Assembly (NCBI GenBank): GCA_937967805.1 | Contig: CALBTC010000486.1 | Coordinates: 1 to 30,075, forward strand | From: an uncultured Anaerolineaceae bacterium | GTDB lineage: Bacteria > Chloroflexota > Anaerolineae > Promineifilales > Promineifilaceae | DNA length: 30,075 nucleotides | Direction of reading: 5' to 3' | Shown here: positions 15,656-23,705 of the stretch, piece by piece | How positions within the stretch are numbered: position 1 is the stretch's first letter | Layout of the letters: the number at the start of each line of letters is the position of its first letter | Translations under genes and position numbers: made by a program | The notes under the pieces: generated by a model | What the model was told of the DNA's origin: nothing | Database searches by the model: none | What the model saw: the letters and a program-made list of their open reading frames with translations, nothing else

Positions 15656-17728
15656 CTATCTCACCCAGGAAGGATAGCTGCCCCGTTCGGTGATTTTGCG
15701 GACGTTGCTGCCGTCGGCATTCATCATGTAGATGACGCCGGTGTTTGCCTGATCCTGCGTAAAAATGATGTGGCTGCCGTCAGCTGTCCAATCGGCACCC
15801 CAATCATAGTTGGGACTATTGTAAAGCAGTTGGCTGTTGCTGCCATCAGCATTCATGATGAAGATGGCCGGGTCGGTGCCAATGAGGGACAGGTAGAGTA
15901 TGAAACGGCCGTCTGGCGACCATTCCGGTGCCCAATCGCTGATGCTGTTATCCGTCAGCTGTCGCTGGTTTTGGCCGTCGGCGTCCATCGTGTAAATCTC
16001 CCAGCTGCTGCTGCCGGTAGGTCCCGCATTGTACACGAGTTGGTCATTCACCGACCAGCTCATATGTCCCTCGCGCATCTGGTTGAAGGTGAGCTGCCGC
16101 CGGTTGGTGCCATCAGCGTTCATGATGAAAATTTCGTAGTCGCCATCTTCATCCGAAATGAAGGCCACCTGTTGGCCGTCGGGCGACCAGGTGGGTAGGC
16201 GATCGTCGCTGGTGGGAGTGTTGGTCAATCGGCGCTGGTCGCTGCCATCGCTGTTCATCACGTACACTTCCCAATTGCCGTCCCGGTTGGACTCAAACAG
16301 CACCCGGCTGCCGTCCAGCGAAACGACGGGGTAGTTGTCCTCGGCGCTGTTGTTGGTGAGGTTGATCTGGTTAGAACCGTCGGCGTTCATGATGTAGATG
16401 TCAAAATCGCCGTCCCGATCGGATTGGAAGATGATTTTGTTTTGCAGGGGAACGGCCGTATCCGTCGGCGGTAGTGTGGCAGTTGGTGGGGCTGTAGGCA
16501 CGGCCGTTTCTGCCTCAATTGCCTCAGCCGCTGGTTCTTCCGTCTCCTCCGGCCCGACCGGCACCAGCGTGGCCTCAGGCGTTGCTGTAGACACATCTTC
16601 AACAATCTGGGCGGGAACGGCCGTGTCGCCGGCAGTGGCAGTAGGGGGTGACGGCCGCTGCCAGACAAAATAGAGGATAAGCAGCCCGATCAGCGCGGGC
16701 ACCATCACAAACACCCAACGGGGAACAGCGGCAAACTTGCCCGAATCATCTTCAAGCAGTTCTGTTTTGCTGCTGGGCGTTGCTGGTGGCAACGGCCGTA
16801 ACAGTTCACTGCGACGAGTGTGCTGCTGGTAAACCGTCTGTGGACCCGTTTGCGGCAGGTGAAACGCGCCGCTGTCGCCCTCGGCTACCAGCGCCTGCTC
16901 CACATTGGCAACCAGCGTGGCCGAATCCGGTACACGCTGTGCGGGGTCTTTGTGCAAACAATTGTCTACCAGGCGATAGGTAGTCTCCGTCAGGTCAGTG
17001 CGGATGTGAGCCAAAGGCGGCGGCTCTTCATACACGTGCTGGTGCAGCACGGCAAGCGGGCTGTCGGCCTGGAACGGGGTGTTCCCGGCCAGCAGTTCAT
17101 ATAGGATCACGCCTAACGAGTAAATATCGGAACGGCCGTCGAGCGGTTTGCCGCTGGCCTGTTCGGGGGACATGTAGAAGGGCGTGCCCATAATGTTGCC
17201 GGTTTGGGTAAGCCGGGTGAGCGATTCGGCGGAAGCGATGCCCAGGTCGGTAAGTACCGGCACCCCGTTGGGATGCAGCAAAATGTTGCTGGGCTTTAAA
17301 TCGCGGTGGATGATGCCTGCCTGGTGAGCAGCGTGCAGCGCATCGGCAATCTGGCGCACGATGCTGAGGGCGGCAGTGGTGGTAAACATCTCCTGCTGCT
17401 CGGCCAAAGCGTGCAGGCGGTCTTGCAGCGTGCCCCCTTTGATGTATTGCATGGCCAGATACGGCCGTCCATCCGGCGTAAAATCGGTGCTGTAAATCTG
17501 GACAATATTGGGGTGGTTGAGCTGAGCCGTAATCTGGGCTTCGCGGCGAAAGCGCGTGATAAACGCTTTGTCCTGCACCAAAATGGAGCGCATCACCTTG
17601 AACACCACTTCGCGGTTCAAGGTTGTGTCCAGGGCAACGTAAACTTCGGCCATTCCCCCCTGTGCCAGGAAAGAGAGAAGTCGGTACGGGCCAATTTGTT
17701 GACCGATGGTTAGGTTGCTCTCTGACAT
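15656..17728 (-). CDS. Receptor Ser/Thr protein kinase, DLG type, with extracellular PD40/TolB-like propeller
   Basis: 690 residues. The kinase domain has LAQGGMAEVY (21-30), Lys44, HRD with Asp143, DLG near 161 in place of DFG, GTPFYMSPEQ and DGRSD. The TM helix (VPRWVFVMVPALIGLLILYFV) is followed by an Ala/Glu/Thr linker. The C-terminal half is six PD40 blades with the repeated signature 'xIYIMNADGSNxxxLT', including FDIYIMNADGSNQ, WEVYVMNSDGSDQ, YEIFIMNADGTNR and GVIYMMNADGSNV. The PD40 layout resembles the kinase at 3657-6122, but the terminal SH3-like part is missing here. It follows a PP2C gene by 35 bp and overlaps its likely transcript, a kinase-phosphatase pairing also known from pknB-pstP loci. 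ATG at 17726-17728 has no clear Shine-Dalgarno. Confidence 0.92.
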   Translation of the reverse strand: MSESNLTIGQQIGPYRLLSFLAQGGMAEVYVALDTTLNREVVFKVMRSILVQDKAFITRFRREAQITAQLNHPNIVQIYSTDFTPDGRPYLAMQYIKGGTLQDRLHALAEQQEMFTTTAALSIVRQIADALHAAHQAGIIHRDLKPSNILLHPNGVPVLTDLGIASAESLTRLTQTGNIMGTPFYMSPEQASGKPLDGRSDIYSLGVILYELLAGNTPFQADSPLAVLHQHVYEEPPPLAHIRTDLTETTYRLVDNCLHKDPAQRVPDSATLVANVEQALVAEGDSGAFHLPQTGPQTVYQQHTRRSELLRPLPPATPSSKTELLEDDSGKFAAVPRWVFVMVPALIGLLILYFVWQRPSPPTATAGDTAVPAQIVEDVSTATPEATLVPVGPEETEEPAAEAIEAETAVPTAPPTATLPPTDTAVPLQNKIIFQSDRDGDFDIYIMNADGSNQINLTNNSAEDNYPVVSLDGSRVLFESNRDGNWEVYVMNSDGSDQRRLTNTPTSDDRLPTWSPDGQQVAFISDEDGDYEIFIMNADGTNRRQLTFNQMREGHMSWSVNDQLVYNAGPTGSSSWEIYTMDADGQNQRQLTDNSISDWAPEWSPDGRFILYLSLIGTDPAIFIMNADGSNSQLLYNSPNYDWGADWTADGSHIIFTQDQANTGVIYMMNADGSNVRKITERGSYPSWVR

Positions 17729-17763
17729 GATTGTATTGTCGCTTGCGACCAGACTGGCTTAGC

Positions 17764-19158
17764 TCAAGGCGTACAACTTTCTCCAGGTGAAAGTAGCTCG
17801 ATGCTGCTTTCTAAGACCCAGCCTTGTAAAGACGGATCGGCAACAGATTGCACATTCAAAAATACATTTGTGGCTGCGCAGTTGCCAGGCTCGTTAGCAG
17901 TGCGGGACGTCGTATCTAAAATAATAACTTCCTGGTCATTGTCAATAATTGTTTCGGCAATGTCGTTATCATTGCAGCTAACAAGCTGTGCTTCCTGCCA
18001 TACAATCCCAAAAACATTCGGTCTGATACAGCCACGAGCCTGCACAATGTCCGGCGGGGGCGTGTCGGTAGGATTTGGCGTTGGGGTGAACAACGGCTCA
18101 AGCGTGGCGGTGGGGGTAGGCGTGGTGGTGTCAATAGGGACGGCCGGCACCTCATCAGTGGGTGCGGGCAGTAAGGCAGGGCTTTCTGTTTCTATCGGGG
18201 CAACTTCTGTTGTGGGGACAACTTCGGGCACGGCCGTTGCCCCGGCGCTGTCTTGCTGGGCATTGAAAGCAGGCAAAACAAAGAAGAAGAGAATCGCTAA
18301 AAAAATGAGTACGGTCACAATCAAAGAGGCAAAGACCCAGAGCGGAATGCCAGACTTTCCGGCAGCGGCCGGCGCGGCTGCTGCGGCCGGCCGCACTTTA
18401 CCAGGAACCTCGCCCACGTTGACAACAACGGCCGTTACATTGTCATGCGTCTGGGCATTAATCGAAGCCTGCACCAAATCTTCAGCCGCTGCCTGGGCCG
18501 ATTTACCGCGCAGCAGGTGGTGAATCTCCTGGAAGTTAAGCGGATCGTGCAGGCCATCGGAGCAAAGCAGGAAGACATCGTTGGTATAAACTTCTACGGG
18601 ATGGGTCAGGTGAACCTCGATTTCTTCTTTGTTGCCCAGCACCTGGGTGACGACGTTGCGTAGTTCGTGGTTGGCCGCTTCTTGCGGTGTGAGCACGTTG
18701 GCCTCCACCTGTTTTTGCACCCAGGTGTCATCGCGCGTCAGCCGCTTTAGCTGGTCGCCCATCAAAAAGTAAGCACGGGCATCGCCGACGTGGGCGACGT
18801 ACAGATAACCGTTGTGGAGAACGGCCGTCACCACCGTGCAGCCCATCTTCCCCCCACCCCGCGTCTGGGCCAGATCATAAATCACCTGGTTCGCTGAGCG
18901 AATGGCCCGTTCCAGCGCCGTGGGAATATCGGCCTCGGCCTGGCGCTGTTCGTAAAACGCTTTGCTGATGATTTCCGTGGCCTTGTTGGCGGCGACGTCA
19001 CCGGCTTCTTGTCCGCCCACGCCATCGGCCACAATGTAGAGCGCACCCAGTTCGGTGGGTGTTTCGGTGTGGCTCACCCAATAGGCGTCTTCGTTGGCAG
19101 AGCGAACGGGTCCTTTGTCGCTTTTGGCTCCCACTAAGTCAGGCATGAAGTTGTTCAA
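17764..19158 (-). CDS. Membrane PP2C-type Ser/Thr protein phosphatase (PstP-like) with extracellular SH3-like domain
   Basis: About 464 residues. The cytoplasmic PP2C domain carries the metal-site motifs SDKGPVRSANED, VADGVGGQEAGD (Asp45), GCTVVTAVL, VAHVGDARAY, LLCSDGLHD and HDNVTAVVV, so it should be active with Mn/Mg. A TM helix (LWVFASLIVTVLIFLAILFFF) leads to a Pro/Thr-rich linker and a C-terminal domain of about 90 residues with four cysteines, ending 'LQGWVLESSIELL', SH3-like. It would reverse phosphorylation by the neighbouring kinases. Start choice: GGAGG at 19166-19170 is 7 nt before TTG 19156-19158. A GTG at 19174-19176 overlaps the upstream stop (GTGA), and an ATG lies at 19144-19146; both have poorer spacing. 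Any of the three is possible. Confidence 0.9.
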   Translation of the reverse strand: MNNFMPDLVGAKSDKGPVRSANEDAYWVSHTETPTELGALYIVADGVGGQEAGDVAANKATEIISKAFYEQRQAEADIPTALERAIRSANQVIYDLAQTRGGGKMGCTVVTAVLHNGYLYVAHVGDARAYFLMGDQLKRLTRDDTWVQKQVEANVLTPQEAANHELRNVVTQVLGNKEEIEVHLTHPVEVYTNDVFLLCSDGLHDPLNFQEIHHLLRGKSAQAAAEDLVQASINAQTHDNVTAVVVNVGEVPGKVRPAAAAAPAAAGKSGIPLWVFASLIVTVLIFLAILFFFVLPAFNAQQDSAGATAVPEVVPTTEVAPIETESPALLPAPTDEVPAVPIDTTTPTPTATLEPLFTPTPNPTDTPPPDIVQARGCIRPNVFGIVWQEAQLVSCNDNDIAETIIDNDQEVIILDTTSRTANEPGNCAATNVFLNVQSVADPSLQGWVLESSIELLSPGESCTP

Positions 19159-19165
19159 TTGCACG

Positions 19166-19170
19166 CCTCC
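19166..19170 (-). promoter_or_regulatory. Ribosome binding site of the PP2C gene
   Basis: The minus strand reads GGAGG, 7 nt before the TTG at 19156-19158. Spacing to the GTG at 19174 is impossible and spacing to the ATG at 19146 is long, so it favours the TTG start. Confidence 0.5.
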
Positions 19171-19172
19171 AA

Positions 19173-20285
19173 TCACGCTTTGAAGGTGGTAAAGTGTAAG
19201 ACGGTACGGCCCAGTTTAATTTGGGTGCCTTCTTGCAGCTCAACCTGCTCTTCCTTTTCCCAGGAATCCTGCCGGGCATCATACATAAAAAGGCCATTGG
19301 TGCTGTTTTGATCGTAGGCGATGTAACGGCCGTCAATCAACCGCACCCGTACATGCAGAGCGGACAAAGCCGTATCGTTGATAAAAATATCGCTGTTCGG
19401 GTCCCGGCCAATGGTTGTTTCTGCCTTTAGCTCAAACTTCTCTCCCGCTCGTTCTCCATTGCCAATGACCAGCCAGGAGACAGCCTTTGGTTCAACGTGC
19501 AGCACTTCTGTAGGCTCAATCTGTGGCCGCGGCCTGTCGGCAATGGTTGCGGCATAAAAGTCATCCTCATCCTCGTCGGGGGAACGAAACGCAGGATGTC
19601 CCATTTCTTTCATGTCTTCATCTAGCAAGGTACGTTTTGCTTCAATTTCTGCCGGTGCGGGATCGTCATCGACAATGGTTGCCTGGGGATCATGCGGCGG
19701 TTGAGCATCGTCAACCATCGTCACCTTTGGATCCACAGGATAAGCGCCTTCGTCTACCCAGGTGGCGCTACTATCTCTTGGGGCGGCACGCAGTGGCGAA
19801 GCAGGCGTAGGTGAGGGGTGAAAGGGGGTTTGTTGGGGTTGGGTACGGCCGTTACCAACCACCTGCTGTTTTGGCGTGCGCCACAGATCAAACACCGCCC
19901 CCAGGCCAATCCCCAGCAAGCCGGCCACCGTCACCCACAAGGCCGGCATAATCGTCACCTCAAACGCCCCGCTGCTGCCGCGCAGTTGCAGCCATTTGAG
20001 TACAAACACCAGCAACCCGGCAATAGAAGCAATCACCAAACCCCAATTGGCATTGTTCTCCCAGGCAGGCTGCCACAGCGTGCTGGCCAGCAGCAGCAGG
20101 GAAACCAGCGCCGCTAAAGGCACCATAAAAAAGATGGGATCACCACCGGCACTGGAATCGGTGGCCAGTTGCAAACCACTCAATTCACTCTGGGGCATCC
20201 CCTCACAAGAAACGGCTACCCAGGGCAAAAAGAAGAGGAATAAGATCAAAATAGCCGCTGGCCCCGATATAACTTTTCCATTCAT
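19173..20285 (-). CDS. Four-TM membrane protein with cytoplasmic T-x-x-D tail and C-terminal FHA domain
   Basis: 370 residues. Four hydrophobic helices lie near 8-26, 50-70, 82-100 and 110-133. A charged, disordered-looking tail (140-265) holds five Thr-x-x-Asp sites at Thr175, 189, 203, 219 and 247, four of them followed by Asp or Glu. Residues 271-367 form an FHA domain with IGR (Gly293, Arg294), Ser308 and His311 (SALH), and NSTNG (327-331). FHA domains bind phospho-threonine, and Rad53 FHA1 favours pThr-x-x-Asp. The tail could therefore be phosphorylated by the linked kinases and bound in cis or by other FHA proteins (inference). Its stop overlaps the region upstream of the PP2C start, suggesting translational coupling. 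It may be a phospho-regulated scaffold for secretion. Confidence 0.87.
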   Translation of the reverse strand: MNGKVISGPAAILILFLFFLPWVAVSCEGMPQSELSGLQLATDSSAGGDPIFFMVPLAALVSLLLLASTLWQPAWENNANWGLVIASIAGLLVFVLKWLQLRGSSGAFEVTIMPALWVTVAGLLGIGLGAVFDLWRTPKQQVVGNGRTQPQQTPFHPSPTPASPLRAAPRDSSATWVDEGAYPVDPKVTMVDDAQPPHDPQATIVDDDPAPAEIEAKRTLLDEDMKEMGHPAFRSPDEDEDDFYAATIADRPRPQIEPTEVLHVEPKAVSWLVIGNGERAGEKFELKAETTIGRDPNSDIFINDTALSALHVRVRLIDGRYIAYDQNSTNGLFMYDARQDSWEKEEQVELQEGTQIKLGRTVLHFTTFKA

Positions 20286-20306
20286 TGCTGCTGTTTACTC
20301 CAATTA

Positions 20307-21014
20307 TTAACTTGCAAATGCCTGTTCCAGAAGTTTTAAAACATGCTTGCTTTCCTCATAAAGCTGATTAAGCTCATCAATCTTTATCTCGTCTTTGAGG
20401 TAAGTATAGTAAAGGAACTGGTTCTCCACACCCTCAAAACTGCGATGAATAGCATGCTGAACCTGGGCATCAAGGTAACCGCCCAGCTCTCGACTAAACA
20501 AGTCATGAATCGCCGCCGGCTCAGTTCCAGTTAATTGGTACTGTTTAGCCAATGATGGGTAGCCGGATAACGGAACTTGTGGCTCCTCGCCGACCAAAAC
20601 GGCGTTGAGTGCTCTTTCCACAGCATACCCTTTTGGCCGCAACGTAAATTGGGGCAGGTGCAGGCGTTTGTGCTGCCAACGAATGACTGCATATTCATCT
20701 GTAAAGCCTTGATTCATGCCGCTGTGTGTTAAAGTGGCTAGCAATATTTCAACAGGGGCATTTCCTTCCCTCCCCTGAATCAGGAGGCGAATACGGGAAT
20801 TACTGCCCGTGCGAAAGAAATCAAAAAGCTTAAGCGCTTCATAAATTGGTTCGATGGCCGCTTTGGTGTCAAGCAGCGTAAAATTATGCTGTTCGGCAAA
20901 TTGATAAAATGCGGACTTATGGCGCTGCTTCTGCCGTCGCAGCATGAAAACGGTTAAGCCAATCATGCCCAGGATAATGGCGGCAACACAAAGGATGCTA
21001 ATTACTTTTATCAT
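20307..21014 (-). CDS. Single-pass membrane protein of unknown function in the secretion cluster
   Basis: 235 residues. One N-terminal helix (VISILCVAAIILGMIGLTVFML) is followed by a basic RRQKQRHK anchor, so the rest is probably cytoplasmic by the positive-inside rule. The soluble part has alternating strands and helices (RIRLLIQGREGNAPVEILLA; 'HLPQFTLRPKGYAVERAL') and an acidic helical end (KIDELNQLYEESKHVLKLLEQ). I do not recognise the family. It is 4 bp from the end of the upstream EspG-like gene and 21 bp before the FHA membrane gene, so it is firmly within the cluster. It might be a membrane adaptor for the secretion machine. Confidence 0.8.
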   Translation of the reverse strand: MIKVISILCVAAIILGMIGLTVFMLRRQKQRHKSAFYQFAEQHNFTLLDTKAAIEPIYEALKLFDFFRTGSNSRIRLLIQGREGNAPVEILLATLTHSGMNQGFTDEYAVIRWQHKRLHLPQFTLRPKGYAVERALNAVLVGEEPQVPLSGYPSLAKQYQLTGTEPAAIHDLFSRELGGYLDAQVQHAIHRSFEGVENQFLYYTYLKDEIKIDELNQLYEESKHVLKLLEQAFAS

Positions 21015-21018
21015 GGGA

Positions 21019-21816
21019 TCAGATTTCAGGCTGCAACAAGCTGTTTAGAGCTTCCAGGAGTGCTGTGCTGTAGGCAACGGCCGTTACCGTCATAACATTC
21101 AACACAGGCTCGCCCGGCACGGCCTGCTGCATGAGCCAGGCAACCTGATCATCTTGCACCATCGCCAGGTTCCGCCCATCGACCACTTCCTGGTCATCCA
21201 CCTGCATAAAAGCAATTGTGCCCCCAAGAGAAGGAGAATGAATCGTTTGTACAAGCCGCTCCGCTGATGCTGCCGCAAACCCATTGGCCTGCAATGCCTC
21301 TTCAGCTTGCGAAAATGCTCCCTGTTCGGCCCAGGTTTTTACCTGTAAGAACAGCTCCTGCTCGATTGTTTGCTGCTCGGAGATGGTTTCTTCAGTAAAA
21401 GTAACCGGCAAGATTTGCCGAATGCGCTCCAGAGCCACGACGGCATCCGGCAGTGCAGCCAGACGGTATTGCGCTTCGGTTGGCATCGTTAATTCCACAT
21501 TGACCGGATCGTTGCGGTAATGAAAGAATTGCTGCTGCCCCACACCGGGTACATCGCGGGTAATAAAAGTCATCACCTGCGGAAAAGCAATGGCAGTGGC
21601 CATCATCATGAGATCGCCGTTTACAATGTGAGTGTCATCTTCCACACGCAGCAGCCCGCGCTGTTTCAGCGAATCTATGCCTTGCCAGGCCAGCTCCGCC
21701 TGTTTTTCCTGTGCATCGGGAATCAGTCGCTCATTGTCAATGCCCATGATAAGCGAGGTGTTTACGGCCGTCATCAAAGCCAACATTTCTGCCTGATCTA
21801 ATATAAATTCTTTCAT
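21019..21816 (-). CDS. EspG-like putative chaperone, paired with downstream-facing WXG100 gene (copy 2)
   Basis: 265 residues, no signal peptide or TM. It is a distant paralogue of the protein at 22858-23652. Shared points are an N-terminal 'L..xE.L.L' helix, 'G(I/L)DN', 'LxxRxLxRV(E/Q)(D/E)D', a central beta-rich stretch (TFITRD / TIFVYH), and a C-terminal 'LxMVQDxxxxWLM ... TAV' block. Size, mixed alpha-beta layout and location beside WXG100 genes recall EspG chaperones of ESX systems, which hold substrates in the cytosol. I rank this as a structural guess, since no diagnostic motif is visible. The gene follows the WXG100 gene at 21841 by 24 bp, and GAGG precedes the ATG. Confidence 0.8.
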   Translation of the reverse strand: MKEFILDQAEMLALMTAVNTSLIMGIDNERLIPDAQEKQAELAWQGIDSLKQRGLLRVEDDTHIVNGDLMMMATAIAFPQVMTFITRDVPGVGQQQFFHYRNDPVNVELTMPTEAQYRLAALPDAVVALERIRQILPVTFTEETISEQQTIEQELFLQVKTWAEQGAFSQAEEALQANGFAAASAERLVQTIHSPSLGGTIAFMQVDDQEVVDGRNLAMVQDDQVAWLMQQAVPGEPVLNVMTVTAVAYSTALLEALNSLLQPEI

Positions 21817-21840
21817 AGCTGAAAGCCTCTTTTTTGTCTA

Positions 21841-22827
21841 TTAATCAACCCCGCCACCAAATTTGAGTCCGAATGAAACAAAGGGTAGCTTTATCTCGGT
21901 TTTTCTGCCAATCGTCAGGCCAAGTTCTGCCTTCAGGCCCACTTCTCCGACAACGCTCACATTTACCCCGGCCACGTTTCCACCAACACTACCTTCAACG
22001 GAGGCTAGATTTAGCCCGATTTTAGCTCCCACCGCCTGATCTTTTCTGTCAAATTTCAAACCAGCAAACCCCTCGGCGCTAAGTCCTTTGAAACCACCGC
22101 TGGCAGTCAGACCGTACTCCTTGTCCCCTACAAAAGCAGTATCCCATTCACCTTTAACCGTGTAAAATTCGCCACCGGCTCCGATCATTACTCCGTCCTT
22201 AAAACTGGCTTTTACACCCGCCTCACCAAACCCGCCAACAGCAGCTACCCCGTCTCCTTTAGGGCTGCCCCAAATTGAGCTTTCTTCCATACCAAATGTT
22301 GCTTTGATTCCAGGGTCAAAACTCCCTTTTTTGCCTCTTCCATCATAAGACCAGAAATCTCCCTTAATCCGGAAGTGATCCCAAATACTGCTGCCGTTGC
22401 CGGTCGGTTGAGGAATAGGAGTTATCGTCGGAGGTGTTCCCGGTTGGCCGGGGCCTGGTGTGGCACCTGGGGGGAACAGCCCCGAACCGCCGGAAATACC
22501 AGGCGTTCCTGTTCCGTTGCCGCCACCACCGCCAAACGGAGCAGAGGCTTCTTCTTCGGCTTGCTGGATGATCTGTTTGATTTCTAGTGTGGTAGTTTGG
22601 GCTTCTTCCAGGGCGTGGATGAGCCGCTGCAAGGCCGGATTGGTGGTGGTTTCCATCTCGGCAAAAAAGGCGGCAGCCCCTTTGCCTTCCCAACCGCCGT
22701 TTTGTAAGGCTTGCACGGCATGGGCAACTTGTTGGGCCAGGGCAGCGTTGTTTTGTGCCGCCTGGCCAAAGCGGCTGGCAATATTATCTAGCTGTTCATA
22801 TTGCGCCTGGATGACGTCATTTGACAT
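21841..22827 (-). CDS. WXG100-family secreted effector with glycine-rich beta C-terminal region
   Basis: 328 residues from ATG 22825-22827, with AAGGA about 8 nt upstream; a TTG at 22857 would add ten residues without support. Residues 1-95 form the WXG100 helical hairpin, with the turn NGGWEGKGAAAFFAEM (Trp46, Gly48). A Gly/Pro linker (98-150) follows. Residues 150-328 are repeated short strands such as 'GVKASFKDGVMIGAGG', 'GLTASGGFKGLSAEGFAG' and 'VAGVNVSVVGEVGLKAELG', resembling an amphipathic beta-sheet or barrel, with no nuclease or protease motif I can see. The usual YxxxD/E signal is absent; QQAEEEASAPF stands at the matching place. It is probably a type VII substrate with an unknown target, located before its own EspG-like partner. 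Confidence 0.87.
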   Translation of the reverse strand: MSNDVIQAQYEQLDNIASRFGQAAQNNAALAQQVAHAVQALQNGGWEGKGAAAFFAEMETTTNPALQRLIHALEEAQTTTLEIKQIIQQAEEEASAPFGGGGGNGTGTPGISGGSGLFPPGATPGPGQPGTPPTITPIPQPTGNGSSIWDHFRIKGDFWSYDGRGKKGSFDPGIKATFGMEESSIWGSPKGDGVAAVGGFGEAGVKASFKDGVMIGAGGEFYTVKGEWDTAFVGDKEYGLTASGGFKGLSAEGFAGLKFDRKDQAVGAKIGLNLASVEGSVGGNVAGVNVSVVGEVGLKAELGLTIGRKTEIKLPFVSFGLKFGGGVD

Positions 22828-22857
22828 GGCAGGTTCCTTTGGCTCGCAAGGCCACAA

Positions 22858-23652
22858 TTACCATTCGGATATGAGAGAAATGATGTCGGCTTTGACGGCC
22901 GTTTCCACCAGCAGCGGCCCATTGGCATCACCCGTTGGCGAAGTCATCAGCCAGCTATGCTCTTTATCTTGCACCAGGGTAAAATCCTGCTTGGCCACGC
23001 TTTGGTCGGCCTGCTGTTTTAGCATTTGCAAAATGGAGACGTGGGGAGAATGGCTTAAGGTGCTGACTAACGCGGCGGCAGCTTCCCGGTTTGCCTGGTG
23101 TTTGGTTAGATGGTTAACGGCCGTATCCACCTCACCTTCTCTAGCCCACTGCCGCACCTGCCCAAAATCGGTCACTTCCAGCGAATACGCCCCATTCTTC
23201 TGCCCCTTATTCTCCCAGGCACACAGCCGCAAAATCTGCTCGACCATTTGCCCCTTTGAAGGCAGCAAGGTAAACAAGTGAAGCACATCGTCTGGCCGCG
23301 TATGGGCCACAAAATCATCGCCGCGCATGTGGCCAAAGTAGCGCACCGGCAAATCGCCGTCCTCTTGCCAATGGTAAACAAAAATAGTCTGGGTAGCATA
23401 GGCACAAATGCCAACGGCCGTCAGCAACAAATTATGCAAAGCCAAACTGCCGTCCTCCTGCACCCGCGCCAGCTCCCTGGCCCGCAAGGCCCGTCCGGCC
23501 ACCGTCAACGCCAGTTCTAGACCCTCGGGCGTTAAATTCCCCTGCGGATCATTGTCCAAGCCCGGAATTGAGTCTACTTGCAGCAGGCGCAGCGTCAGCA
23601 GCAGTTCTTCCCGGGAAAGAAGCAGGTTGATTGGCTCAGTCGAATCGTTCAT
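22858..23652 (-). CDS. EspG-like putative chaperone, paired with WXG100 gene (copy 1)
   Basis: 264 residues, soluble, no export signal. Likely paralogue of the 265-residue protein at 21019-21816 by length, block order and gene position. The helical N-terminal half (LTPEGLELALTVAGRALRAR, 'LARVQEDGSLALHNLLLTA') is followed by a strand-rich centre (TIFVYHWQEDGDLPVRYFG) and a C-terminal 'FTLVQDKEHSWLMTSPTG'. The pattern suggests an EspG-type fold, which in ESX systems binds PE/PPE substrates; here the neighbour would be a WXG100 protein. The family assignment is inference. GGAGAG precedes the ATG at 23650-23652. The gap from the upstream WXG100 gene (53 bp) contains a hairpin. Confidence 0.8.
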   Translation of the reverse strand: MNDSTEPINLLLSREELLLTLRLLQVDSIPGLDNDPQGNLTPEGLELALTVAGRALRARELARVQEDGSLALHNLLLTAVGICAYATQTIFVYHWQEDGDLPVRYFGHMRGDDFVAHTRPDDVLHLFTLLPSKGQMVEQILRLCAWENKGQKNGAYSLEVTDFGQVRQWAREGEVDTAVNHLTKHQANREAAAALVSTLSHSPHVSILQMLKQQADQSVAKQDFTLVQDKEHSWLMTSPTGDANGPLLVETAVKADIISLISEW

Positions 23653-23678
23653 ACACGCTCTCCGTTTTTATCGTCGTA

Positions 23679-23700
23679 GGGTCAAGGCGTGCCTTGACCC
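23679..23700 (-). terminator. Perfect 10-bp hairpin after the first WXG100 gene
   Basis: GGGTCAAGGC (23679-23688) and GCCTTGACCC (23691-23700) are exact inverted repeats around a 2-nt loop, 5 bp past the stop of the WXG100 gene. No U-tract follows on the minus strand. It probably lowers downstream expression or protects the upstream mRNA, giving the WXG100 protein a higher level than its neighbours (inference). Confidence 0.5.
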
Positions 23701-23705
23701 CACTT

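Noticed and set aside
21841..22827. Polymorphic toxin with EspG-like protein as immunity partner
   Set aside because: No catalytic residues or known toxin domain in the C-terminus, and both WXG100 genes have the same type of partner although their C-termini differ, which fits a chaperone better than an immunity protein.
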